From: Paulinella micropora
Lineage: Eukaryota; Cercozoa; Imbricatea; Euglyphida
NCBI GenBank assembly: GCA_009731375.1
Contig: BJOX01000101.1
Span: 497,164-561,163, forward strand
Length of the DNA stretch: 64,000 nucleotides
Direction: 5' to 3'
Position 1 is the first letter of the stretch. Each line of letters starts with the position of its first letter. Made by a program: the position numbers and the translations under genes. Positions 45,201-55,150 of the stretch are shown piece after piece. The notes beneath the pieces were generated by a model. The model made no database searches and had not been told where the DNA came from. It saw only the letters and a list, made by a program, of their open reading frames with translations.

Positions 45201-46414
45201 TCAGGCGTATAAATGTTAGCTGAACGACAGACCCGACGTACCTCTGTCAGCCACATACGAAGCTCAGAGATATGCCTAGGAATTGCAACCTTCTGATTGT
45301 CCAGAGCAAAAGCCTTCTGGTCACCCAGAAGGCGGTCCACATCCTTCTGGTGACGTTCAATAGTACGACGTCGTTCCTCGTCGTTCTTTTCCATCTTACG
45401 GTTCCATGACGAAACCGCAAGCTTTCGTCGTTCTGCCTGGCCATCCCAAGCCACAGCAAAATGATAAAAAGCTTTGGCCATATAAACGATGGCATCCACT
45501 ACCAGCAATCGTTCCAACGTGACGAGATTTTCAGACGATCCCGCTGTAGCCCAAGTGGGCTTTGTCCCTGAGACTGCCTTGTCCCAGAAGCCATCCATTG
45601 CGTCGAAAATGGGCGTGAACACGTCGTCTATTGAGAGCACTTTAGCCCCAACACCACTCTTGGGCCGAAAAATAAAGTTGCCCATTGCGTGCACAGTGGG
45701 TGACACTCTGGCCCAAACCTGACTGTGAAACTGAGCAAACTTTTGCACTTCAGTCCATCTTGGATGCCCTTGATCCAAGACATCCCAAGACGGCCAACAG
45801 CCAACCAAGTCGTACACAGGCTGTCCGTGACGTTTGACAAAGTCACGAGAAAGGTCTCCAGCCATGGCAGTGGTGCCCCAGGCTTCAGCTTGGACTTGTC
45901 CCAACCTCGCTATATTGAGATCGACCATTCCCTCCGTTGATGCCATCAATCTGGACGCGTCCAGCCTCTCAGGCGTCCAGTTGTGGGTCCCCATGCCCAC
46001 AGCTTCTGCAATCTGAACCACCATCTCTGCTGCCACCATAACATTGGCCACTGTGGTGCGTCCGATCACAAGTGTGTCCCACACGTTCCTCGTCGAACCA
46101 GGCGAGATAGCATTAATGCATCGTCTGACCGTCTGCAATGCCTTTGTGGACGGTAACTGGTCCGCCCAACTATCACCTGTGAGACGAAACTGCCACATCG
46201 TCTTCAAATCGTCTTCCAGACGAGCAGAGATGAAGTGCAAAGAGGGAGGTGTTCCCCCTGTTGTCGACGAACTCGACGCTGTGAGGGCTCCTGCCCCCAT
46301 AAAACGTGTACCAAGAGAGGAAGGTACCAAAGACCCACCCCCCCTAGTATACGCTGGTGTAGAATAAGGGCTGCTTGCTGTCAACATCCTCCTCCTATTC
46401 TCACGTGGTAACAT
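42203..46414 (-). CDS. Retrotransposon gag with DTM retropepsin-like domain
   Basis: 1403 residues from the ATG at 46414 (the open frame begins at a GTG, 46492). The N-terminal two-fifths are helical and capsid-like. A Cys/His finger follows (CMKKAGALWLKSGAMC, then x3-C-x3-H), then a Ser/Arg/Asp-rich tract resembling RS domains and a Gln/Gly/Pro-rich tract. About 230 residues from the end is a retropepsin-like domain: VGNDTMASLNVLG at the active-site position, a flap-like GVGGMTGVSGSV, then FWVVPAFAGGLLLGLRNL. The canonical D-T/S-G is replaced by D-T-M. The stop (TAG) follows a frameshift near 42215: the protein aligned with the second element continues in the other frame into pol. Confidence 0.85.
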   Translation of the reverse strand: MLPRENRRRMLTASSPYSTPAYTRGGGSLVPSSLGTRFMGAGALTASSSSTTGGTPPSLHFISARLEDDLKTMWQFRLTGDSWADQLPSTKALQTVRRCINAISPGSTRNVWDTLVIGRTTVANVMVAAEMVVQIAEAVGMGTHNWTPERLDASRLMASTEGMVDLNIARLGQVQAEAWGTTAMAGDLSRDFVKRHGQPVYDLVGCWPSWDVLDQGHPRWTEVQKFAQFHSQVWARVSPTVHAMGNFIFRPKSGVGAKVLSIDDVFTPIFDAMDGFWDKAVSGTKPTWATAGSSENLVTLERLLVVDAIVYMAKAFYHFAVAWDGQAERRKLAVSSWNRKMEKNDEERRRTIERHQKDVDRLLGDQKAFALDNQKVAIPRHISELRMWLTEVRRVCRSANIYTPEDVAIVADRFFRCQSSVDNEWLMQSEVWAAFWGKLQSTRFDAMCVDSIGLMLAEKMGYHVFASKSQEVSQLQAEVKWMVNKKPVLHYMFQRIMDMVIMLTPAEAFKLTAVALFDLNNQVFIKMAKEIQTDTEVWEYLLKGTGQSTPEASPEIWNVDEDVLGKVMRRVQKTIIDEWKWSGPRSGTPTQGNQNQGGGDGAGPFEPGDEVYWGQGYSRRGPQFYGQRPQGGPGQGRQRFQRSYYNPRVHRPLCMKKAGALWLKSGAMCKSNCQNFHPEGWDDSVQKEVLRKVRYDYPVGPFHGLLNTNKYSQELKNLQDRDRKAYDQKGWTDPGEAPYLKGEWEKFRVWNPLTSDGGDAPASMGRDIPGRHGNESVDPSWNLRGSSDASSARSAASSSSSSSSSSSDRSDRGHLDNRRSRSRSRDRRSDREVTHVSGGRHYDERDEARDRRGYDRGGHVRGGYDRGRRDSRNRDRSPERSRDRSPPRRRGGRSDSRERPNSNRSPQWGGNQGSSLFPNANVYGGGAGTFPSSHMQQAGAGAYYAGPAPGQQLPVGYGQPMQQQFYQGQPQQQVVAYGGQSYIPPAPILPAPGMPMGGGQGTVGGQMPPQQQVQGMAFGITLVDMLVNVQGKALMQVRGQGSQEAIPAADSEVGRENKSGELPVGHGGDMVTHDLRFDDRTRVVTRGVQEATDAVALEGQDGQNEQVEDLDSHRDTLCPVMNKGTDLNVELASEALDSKYFGGYEALSADGCGPGKAELPLLFTKIFIEDVQQEYIVGNDTMASLNVLGKEFIELWSREPWFRHGFRPCRLRIKGVGGMTGVSGSVMLTFLLKDGKSFSHRFWVVPAFAGGLLLGLRNLRRMHARIYTDLNVVQYGGSEVAPRYEVVPYEPLRREGQCAVAHDLDVSVSPVMRADWGWTKVVSEGTEPSVTPHIQEPVTASFFHVCTVESGDSGEASVVADNTDDKIQETEYVMTTTFGWAYRDPRDVRVVNVDCRDSARMRR

Positions 46415-46759
46415 ATCGAAATGAGAAAGAGAAGAGAGATGTGAGAAAGCAACAAATGACACACACAGCACACACACACAACTGCTCCACACACAGCTTA
46501 TGAGTTATGCTGGTGACACCTGTTTCCTCCAACCGAATACAAAACAAATGTGCGTGCTCCTACACCTCACACACAATCTGTTTCTATCCCTCTCCCCCTA
46601 AGGAGAGCTCAACTGTCTAAAGCAAAACTTGAAAAAGGTCAACACCCTTTTCTGTCGGAAATTCCGAGGTGTCAAAACCTCAAGAAAAACAAGGCAAGAA
46701 AAACGTGAGAACTTGAGCTTTTCGTGAACCTCACGAAAAGCAAAAGCAAAACCCCGTTC

Positions 46760-46781
46760 AATTTTTGTTAGTGGCTCCAGA
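46760..46781 (-). promoter_or_regulatory. Candidate primer-binding site
   Basis: Immediately inside the 5' LTR, the minus strand reads TCTGGAGCCACTAACAAAAA. The TGG two bases in fits pairing with a tRNA 3' CCA. The tRNA is not identified. Confidence 0.5.
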
Positions 46782-46911
46782 TGTAACCGGAACAGCTACT
46801 CTGACACTTAGTCGTACCTCAACTGTAGAGGGGCAGACCAAGCATAAGAGTCAAGTAACGACAAGCCGGACAACACTTGATGCCACTATGTAATGTACGG
46901 GCCGGCCGACA
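46782..46911 (-). repeat. 5' LTR (130 bp)
   Basis: Identical to 36959-37088 by reading both copies. TG...CA ends. 46415-46759 is the untranslated leader. Confidence 0.95.
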
Positions 46912-46915
46912 TAAG

Positions 46916-47751
46916 TTATTATTAACAATATCAGTGACGCAATTCGAGTCTTTACCTATATTGATTTAATATTCTTAATATATACTTGAAATGTATAGCA
47001 GTGTTACAATATTATTATATTAATCATTGAACTTAATAGTGACGGTGATATTTATTACTAATATCATGATAGAACTTGGGCTGAATACATGTTTTTTATA
47101 TTATGTAATAGTATGATAGCCAGAGTCGGATCTACTACTTGAACTACTAAAGAAGTCCAAGTTTGTATATAGATCGAAGTAACTTGATTTGTATTATTAA
47201 TAATAGAAACTTCATCCAAGTTTGTATATAGATCGCCGCCGAAGTAATTTGTACAGGCCCGATTTAATTTTTATAAAAATCAAAGTTTTTATAAAAATCA
47301 AAGTTAAAAAAAATCAAACTTAAAAAAGAAATTAAAATTTTTTATTGAAATCTGACATGAAAATGTATCAACTTGAGTGTCGACAATAACATTATTCTTT
47401 TTGTTTTTTAACAAATAGTACAATATTGTGTTGCCTGCTTCAGCTCTTATCAGCGATCACTTCTCACCCAATTATATATACTACTTAAAAAGTGTTTGCG
47501 TAAAGTGACTGAGTCTTCAACACTTTAATTAGTATATCATAGATAAATTAATCATAGTAAAGGATAATGATGATTAATTAATCATGATGAAGATGATCAG
47601 CGGACTCGACCACCTGAGTGACCTAAGAGATGTGCTCACCTTATTATCATGATCGGCCGTCATATCCTATTTTTGTCGTTTCTAATCAAAAGATATTATT
47701 TAATGTAAGCCGGGGTATTTATCCTTCCAATTCCACAGCACTCTGAAAATG
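46916..47751. other. Gene-free AT-rich region
   Basis: AT-rich flank with a small direct repeat (TTTTTATAAAAATCAAAG, twice near 47270-47305). No gene is seen. Confidence 0.5.
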
Positions 47752-48043
47752 ACCTAATCTTCCTCCTCCACAAAGAGAGGAAACCAGTATGGCGGAAAAT
47801 GTAGGAGACTGTCAGAGCCAAGCAACAAAAAGGGAAAAGAGATGCATTTCCCAGTGTCACCCCTAACGATAATATTATACGGCTTAAAAAAGTAGTGAAT
47901 CGTAATATTATCGTTTTCAACCGGCTCAAAAGTATATAAATAAAAACGGATATAACTGCATCTTAAAGAGATATAGCTCTTCTATACATCACTGTGTATA
48001 GGGGTATAAGAAAAGGTCGCATATTTACCTATCTGCGCCTACA
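47752..48043 (-). repeat. Dispersed repeat, copy 2 (inverted)
   Basis: Reverse complement of the repeat at 4524-4828, diverged by scattered substitutions and small indels. It ends at GCGCCTACA. Confidence 0.8.
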
Positions 48044-48752
48044 ATCCCCCCTCCCCGTCTTATACGGGAACCGTAGTAAATAGGGGTAGATTGGTAAATA
48101 TCTGCAAATGAGAGCGCACTTTCCGGGTTTGCTTCCTCATGGGTGATCGGCTCCTGTGAGACAACCAATTGATTAGCTTGAGTGACCGCTAAGTTTTTGC
48201 TCTTCATCACCGTTGTACGTCCGGTGCTTACAAAATGCAAATTTGAGTTAGGAGATTTTCGAGTTCAAATTTGAATTTGAATTTTGAACTATCTCCTCCC
48301 CCTCTTCTATGGCGATCTGCCATAGACGTACAACGGTCTAATCATGTCGCAGTCAAACCATCCCTTCGCCGTCTTAAGGATCTGTGATCCGAAAATTACT
48401 GGGCGGTCTGCATCTGATTTGAAGCAGATCTCCGAGCAATTCTAAGGTTCCTCGTCCCTAGCATATGTCTCGGCCCTAATCCGTCCGAAGGATCTGTGAT
48501 CCCGAGAATACAGGGAGGCATTGGTCTCAATTGTTCAATACCCCCGTGCATCCTCGTCCATCATAGGGATGAACGGGCGCTATGCCAGTGTCAAGGGTGC
48601 CGTTGGCGTATTCGGCGTTGTTTGTTTGGTTTTGTTGTCTGCAGACATTTTCTTATTGCCACCCGGCAAGTATCTACTTCGCTGTGGCGAAGGTAGAAGT
48701 GTCTAAGAATATATATACAACCCATTGGCTGGGTCTCAAAACGCGTCTATGC
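48044..48752. other. Intergenic, no gene recognised
   Basis: Mixed-composition sequence with a small direct repeat (AAGGATCTGTGATCC at about 48375 and 48488). Short open frames without motifs. Confidence 0.5.
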
Positions 48753-51390
48753 TTATTCGTCGAAGCATGCTTGCTCGAGGGAGTTCATGAACTCCTCTTC
48801 GCTAGACGGTGATGGTGGTTGCCACCTCCAGGCGGGCTGATCCTCCGCTGGATTGTCAATGTCCCGGTCTAGGCTTTCTTTCCCAGCCCTTGCCTCTGAC
48901 CAGGTCAAGTCTTCTCCGACTACCGAGTGCTGTGGCGCGATATACCTCATGACTGGGGAGAAGTGGCCAATGATCTTCCCCAGCTGGTATTCATACTGTT
49001 GTCTCCAGTACGGCCACTCATGTCGATAGTGGTAGATGTAATCCAACCGTTGAGTTATTTTGTGCCATTGGAACTCATCGGCTTGTACAAATCTGTCCCA
49101 ACCCAGTGCGTCCTGTACCCTCTGAATCGTTCGATCCATTGTTCGAAGCCTCTCACGCGGCCCCGATATGTGTTCGGAACGTTCTCGTCAGGATCGGCTA
49201 ACTGGGCGATGCGGGATGTGTTTGGGTCATCGCTCCTCGTCAACTGCCGGTATATCGTCAGCAGCCACGCGAGCCGATGCTCGTGTTGGAACCGTACGTA
49301 ATACTGCTGCCGTAGCCGAGCCGCACCTCGGAAACGCTCAGGTATTCGTCGTCTTATGCCTCGCGGCCTACATAGGGAGGGGAGGCTTGGGTATGCCTAA
49401 GACCTGCCTATAGTACACGAGTACATTTTCTTCAACCCTGAGGTCCCAGGGTTGGTCATGTTTGCTCCGAAGGTAGTAGGCTCGGTATGCCTTGATCTCC
49501 TCGGGCAATGGGATACCCGAAAGTTCGAGCAGTCTGTAGTAAGAATTGATACCTTCCTGCGACCACCAACTTTCTGAGCTCGTGTGGTTCGAGTAGACAT
49601 CTCGGATCCTCCCAGATGCCGTAGAACCGGAGGGCGTGTTTTCGCTGATAGTCCTCCAATCCCACCCATCCTCGCAGCAATTTGGCTTGCTTGAACAAGG
49701 TTTTGGTAAATCTCATTCGGTCCTCGTCCATCGACTTATACCGAGCGATCCCCGGTAACGGGTTGTCGCGAGACCCCCATGTGTGTGGGACATCCCATCC
49801 GAAACATGGCGGTAATTGAGAGCAGGATATCAATTCGATGTCATTGTTGTATGCGTGATCTGGACATCGGTGAGGCCCGTATCGCTCTGGTGACGCATAC
49901 GCTCTTTCCGTGAGGTGCCATCTCCGCGAGCATCTCGGACCCCATCCTCTCCCGCGTTTCTTTGACCCTTCACACTGTACCCTCAGGACGTTGTCCTGTT
50001 CGGTGGGCTCGTACCTCGCTTTGTCAAGGTAGTTCGAGAAGCCCCGTTCGTCGAGTGGAGGCTTTGGTGGCGGCAGGTCAATCTTGCGAGGGTTTGCCTC
50101 GAACAAGTGCGGGTCTGGGACCCAATTAACCTGGTTGCCCACCAATCGTATTAGGTACGGCTCCTTAGACGGTGTGAACGGGAACGTTCGTTCGTTGGTC
50201 GTGTGTGCGAGCGCCGGGCATTGTAGCCGCAGCCTGCGCTCCGCATCCGTGATATCTGGGTAAGGCGGGTAGATCCGGTGTACTCTACGCGTCAGTGGGT
50301 CATACGCGTATCGTACCGGTTTCTGATACTCCTCCCTTTCCCGATTTGGGTCTTGGTTCAGGTGTAGGTCCAAACCTCTCAACATCGTTTCCGTGTCGAT
50401 GCGATATGGCCTACGCACTCCGGGTGCTACGACCCTCCACGTTCGCGGCGGTACCGGGCCCCGTTCCGAATACGCGTATATCGGACGGTCGATCGGTCCG
50501 TATACTCCGAATATGTTATCGGAGGCATGAAAGTACGCGGGGAATACTTCGTCCCTGCCCCAATGTGCCGTCGGCTCCAGTGGCGGGAAGCGGCGATGCT
50601 CATCGGGCCGCTTCTCTTCGGGCGGGTTCAGCTTGTTACTGTAAGCGTCGGGCTTGAGTCTATCCTCATCGCCGACTTTCTTCCAGTATCTCAAGCGTGC
50701 TTCCTCCCTAGCGTCCATCCGCGTGAGGCTCAATTCTTCGCCATAATATAGGCTCTCGTCTTCCTCTGGGATCCATCCAAATCCCGAGTGTTGAGGGGTG
50801 TTTAGCCCTTCGGGATCGACGTCCTCATCCGTGTGTTGCGATGCAGGTGTACTGCTGTCCTCAGTCGGTGCCTCCCCCTCGTCAGCCGATGACTTCATAG
50901 GGGTCGTCAACATCTCCGACTCGACTTCAGCTTTTCCCCGTGGGGATTTCGGTGTGGTCACAACACTAGCCTGAGTTGTGCCACCTGAAGGTTGAGCGGG
51001 TGTGAGCGGTGTATTGGGACCGCCAAGGTTGCGTTGCAGGGTTTCGTTTCCCTGTGCGCCCTTGCTTGCAAGGTTGTTTGCGCCACTGCTCAGAGTGGTC
51101 ATTGTGATGTGGGGTGTCCCCTCTGGTGAGATATGTATGTGACCGCACCAGAAATTCGCTTCCTCAGATGGGTCTGGTTCGTCCAGCTGCTCCGCTTTGC
51201 GACGCCGATCCGCCACCGGGCTAGCTGCCGGGGTCGTTCCGGCCGGACTATCCCGCGCGGATGGAGGGAGGCGTTGCCCTTCTCCCGCGATCGTCCGTAA
51301 TCCTAGGTGTACTATCAGTATCACCAGGACCGAAGCCACGCACGCCAGGAGGAATACTGCTCCACCAGATGTTCGGTGCCAAACATACAC
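48753..51390 (-). pseudogene. Large unknown protein gene with an N-terminal membrane segment, several frameshifts
   Basis: The frame 51390-49456 (644 codons) starts with a hydrophobic segment (AVFLLACVASVLVILIVHLGL), then a Ser/Thr/Pro-rich region and a Trp/Tyr/Arg/Pro-rich part with several Cys (VLRVQCEGSKKRGRGW, RCSRRWHLTERAY, PHRCPDHAY). Protein-like reading continues in other frames: LPEEIKAYRAYYLR (to about 49373), QQYYVRFQHEHRLAW to FEQWIERFRGYRTHW (about 49340-49110), then DEFQWHKITQRLDYIYHYRHEW to 48753. At least three single-base shifts are implied. The N-terminal ATG is not evident (GTG opening), so an upstream exon is possible. No family is recognised. It is divergent from the truncated retroelement, about 400 bp away, and could belong to it or be a host gene. 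Confidence 0.5.
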
Positions 51391-51788
51391 CGCTAGGTGC
51401 CTATATCACGTATATGTCCGTGAGTTCGTATATATATATATCTGTATGTCAGCCCAAGCACAACGAGCAATGTGCTATGTGTGTGTTGTTCGCGTGTCGG
51501 TGTTCGACTCTCTGCTCGTTTTCAAACGCTGGTCAACAGCGTGACAACGCGGGTGCACCCATGCCCCGGTCATCTTTGCTGTCCGCGTGTTCCACCCTCG
51601 CCGTACTGCGCGATTTGCAGCGGTATGTAAATAGGGACATGTTATACTTTTTAGTGGTATAGATATGCTTATGTGTATACGTAGGGCCGTCGGTTGCCTT
51701 AGAGCCCCTTCCATCCAAACAAAGAGCAAACAAGAGCGAGCATAATATCTAAGACACTCTGTGGGGAATAACTTATCATACACCACTC

Positions 51789-52799
51789 ATGCCATTGCCG
51801 CGGGAGGGGGTGTGCAACTCGAGAGGAGGTGGGTATAATGTGCAATGCCAACCACATCGACGGGCATTGCTGCGCGTCAACATAGTTAGCCTCTATTTCT
51901 TCTCGGCGTTACACACAGTTAACCCGAGTAAGCTTACTCAGCTCATACAACAATGCTCGACGTTTAGCTCAGTGAAGTCCAAGAACTTCCTCGAGACACA
52001 CGTGTTCAAAAATACGGTTCAAAGCGCTGCTCCGTCAGCACTGTTTCAAGAAGTGATGAGTGCATGCTCAAACATGGACTCGCTCACGGAGGCACATACG
52101 GCACAGGCAGGCGGTGTACCTGTTGGCGCACAAGCCACGTACACAAACAGAGTTGCCGGTTGGAAGAGACAGAGAGAGCCAGACCTGAAGACCGCATGTT
52201 GGAGGTGGTTCGCGGGCTTGCAGTGTAAGGCACAGATGGAGAACAGAGACTGCTCTTTCAATCATGATAGGCAGAACCCAACAGCAAGGGCAAATTTTCT
52301 GAGCAGGACGGAAGGCAAGGAACCGGGCCTTTTCAACATGCTTCAGATTGCCGCTGTGAACGAAGGTTGGTATGCCAATATGTGTGATGATGAGGAGTTA
52401 CGAGAGGCAATCATTACCTACATGACGGAGAGGATGAAGGAGAAGGAGGAAAGGGAGAGACAAAAGAACCTAAAGGCCTCTCAAAGAGGACGAGGAGGAG
52501 GAGCAGGAGCAGGAGGACGAGGAGGAGGAGGAGGAGGAGGACGAGGAGGAGGAACATGGAGAGGAGCCTCGAGGTGGCAGGGAACCCCTCAGAGAGGAAG
52601 AGGAGGAGGTCGGGGATATACCCCTTATGGAGGGAGAGCTGTTCGAGCTCCAGCCCCCCCACCCAGAGGAGGAGGAGGCTCGTGGGCAAGCTCCAACCCA
52701 AATTTCGGTCGAGCTCAGGCCTACAACACTGCCTCGGAGACCGATACGTCATCCTACCCGGACACTACTCAAGGTAATCGTTTCGAGGTGGTGGAATGA
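51789..52799 (+). pseudogene. Gag fragment with CCCH finger and Gly/Arg-rich tail
   Basis: 336 codons from an ATG; the first 70 or so may not be genuine. A CCCH-like finger (C-x8-C-x8-C-x3-H, from TACWRWFAGLQC to CSFNH) is followed by a charged helix and a long GRGGG-rich tail, suited to RNA binding. The frame ends at a TGA (52797-52799), but reading continues in the same frame into the protease-like part, so this stop is either a mutation or a recoding site. Confidence 0.65.
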
Positions 52800-53684
52800 C
52801 TGGAGGGGGAAGAAGAGAGGAAGGAGAAGACTGTGAAGTTTAACCCTAAAGTCACAGTGCTTTCTAATGCTGTTGTGCAGACTGGGCCAACGCTTCTTCT
52901 ATGTGAAAACAAAGATGCGGGTACACAGAGACTGCAGCCCCAAGGTAGTCTCATACCCGTTCATACATCACTGTTACCAATGATAACTGATGCAAATAGG
53001 AAGGCGAGACTTGCGATGGAGGCGAGGAGGAGGCCAATGGCAGACGTATCGCCTCGGCCAAGCAAACAACCACGAACAGACTCAATGTCTACGATCGCGG
53101 CGGGTGGCGAGCAAAAAGACAATGTGTGTACTCAAGTACCACAAGACAATGTCGCTCACACAGTAAACGCACCAGTACCGCAGAATAATAACAATGTTAA
53201 TGAGGTGAAGCAGGAGGAGAAGGAGGAGGAGTTGAAAAACTTAGAGACAAGACTCCAAAATTTGGAACGTAAAGTTCTTGTTCTCGCAGCCAATATACAC
53301 AGGCCCGATGCTCTGTGTTATACGGAACTTTATTGTGAAACATTGAAGACAATATTAAAAGTTGGTAATGATACGATGGCGAATATTAATATTGTCGGCC
53401 GGAAGTTTTTTAATCGATACCGGGACTGGGTGGACGGAAATATGAAAAAGTCAACGGGCACTCTCAAAGGAGTGAGCAGCCGGACGGATATCACGGGAAT
53501 CATCACACTGACCTTTAAATTGAAATCCGCACGAGTATACCGTATGGACCTCTATGTCGTCCCCGGTTACCACGGGTCAATATTACTATCGTATGACCAA
53601 TTGGCTACGATGGGGGCTGTGATTGATTGCGCCGCACGGCGAGTGATATATGGAGTAAAAAAGAGGAGAAAAGAACGATATTGA
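52800..53684 (+). pseudogene. Retropepsin-like (DTM) region
   Basis: Same frame as the upstream gag fragment after its TGA. A Lys/Glu coiled coil (VKQEEKEEELKNLETRLQNL) precedes VGNDTMANINIVGRKFF, a flap-like GVSSRTDITGI and LYVVPGYHGSILLSYDQL. It aligns with the domain in the full-length element and has the same D-T-M active-site variant. It ends at a TGA; the downstream pol frame is +1 relative to it. Confidence 0.7.
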
Positions 53685-54594
53685 TCCCTTCAACGCTACT
53701 GACTCTTATGAGGCTTATGAGCTGAGTCTAGCGACTGATCACAAAAAGATGGCCATCGCACATGAGGCACTTCAGGTGTACGTTCACACCCATGTCGTAA
53801 GACCGGATGAGCTGTCCTGGACCGACAATTGGGAATCCCAAATGTGCACTGTCACAGTTCCGACATGCCATTGGGACAAAAAATCTATTGATGACTTAAT
53901 CGAGAAGCGAAAGGAGGAGATTATATGTGTCGCACAAAGAAGCCCGTCGTTGGCGAGATTCGCGGAAGGAGTAGGAACAGATGTCCATATTACTAACGGA
54001 TACTGTTTCCATGCGAAAGTAGGAGAAGAAAAAAGGGAGGCGTTTGTACCAAGGAGAACGGGGCGAATCCCGGATACTCCACCAGAAACTATTAAAAGTT
54101 TTATTACTGATTTCTGGGGTGACGAGCCGACGTGGTCGCGTTCACTAACTGAAGTGAAGAAACGCTTACGGACTGTATTCGAAAATAATAAGCCGTATAC
54201 TATTATCCTGCCATATAATGAGAAGGCGATATGGGCGCAGGAAATAAGGGACCGGCTTATTGATCATCCTATACCGGTACCCTCTCGCAAGCAACAGCTA
54301 GTGGTGGCTTGTCGTATGGGAACTCGTGAGCAGAGCAGTGCATACAAGCGGAAGCTCAGAGACCTCGACAAGTTGAAATTGATACCGCAAGCATTCACAA
54401 GCTTTGAAGGTTTTTACACCCGTAAGGCTCCTTTGCAATACGCGAGGCTCATTGACATGCTGGTGGAGCTCGGTAAAGATGATGAGCCGGACACGGTCAC
54501 GTATGAAAAGACGGGCCTATATGATGTCTCGGAAGAGGACTTAGGCTTGGAGGAGGACAGAGAACCCCTCAAGCAGCATAAAGCAGATGTCTGA
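53685..54594 (+). pseudogene. Pol N-terminal fragment
   Basis: Open from about 53690, ATG at 53749. It aligns with the pol N-terminus of the full-length element: ETIKSFITDFWGDEP against IVEAFLKSHWDDN; IRDRLIDHPIPVPSRKQQLV against IEDHLIDDPVPIPHRGHKLV; APLQYARLIDMLVEL against HAMQYAIIIDHVAQL. It ends before the RT domain. This alignment shows that the full-length element's TAG and frameshift lie inside an ancestrally continuous protein. Confidence 0.75.
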
Positions 54595-54609
54595 TGAAGA
54601 TTTTCAAGC

Positions 54610-54611
54610 GG

Positions 54612-54660
<49 letters not shown>

Positions 54661-54671
54661 GAGAGAGACAG

Positions 54672-54753
<82 letters not shown>

Positions 54754-55094
54754 AAGAGAGAGCGAGAGAGAGAGAGAGAGTGAGTGTGTGTGTGTGAGAG
54801 AGAGAGAGAGTGTGTGTGTTTGAGAGAGAGAGAGAGAGAGAGACTGACATGGATGGATGGATGGATGGATAGATGGGTGGGTGGATAGATTCCTGCTTTA
54901 ATTTCTTCTGTTCTGCTGTGTTCTGCTCTGTTCTGCTCTGCTTTGTTCTGAAGAAGAATAAGTAGAAAAAGAAGAAAAAGTCTGAGGAAGAAGAAGAAGA
55001 AGAAGAAGAAGAAGAAGAAGAAGAAGAAAAAGAAGAAAAAGAAGAAAAAGAAGAAGAAGAAGAAGAAGAAGAAGAAGAAGAAGAAGAAGAAGAA

Positions 55095-55150
<56 letters not shown>

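Larger units (their letters stand above)
36955..46915 (-). mobile_element. Ty3-type LTR retrotransposon, full length
   Basis: Flanked by TAAG duplications (36955-36958 and 46912-46915) and by two identical 130-bp LTRs. Gag, a protease-like domain, reverse transcriptase, RNase H and integrase are in the order of Ty3/Metaviridae elements, all on the minus strand. One frameshift (near 42215) and one in-frame TAG (41946-41948) interrupt the coding path. Confidence 0.95.
51789..54594 (+). mobile_element. Truncated relative of the Ty3-type element
   Basis: Holds gag C-terminal, protease-like and pol N-terminal parts similar to the element at 36955-46915 but clearly diverged. Reverse transcriptase, RNase H and integrase are missing: the pol frame runs into a GA microsatellite at about 54610. 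No LTRs were recognised. Confidence 0.8.

Noticed and set aside
42414-46367. Many plus-strand frames opposite gag
   Set aside because: Shadows of the long minus-strand gag frame without motifs of their own.
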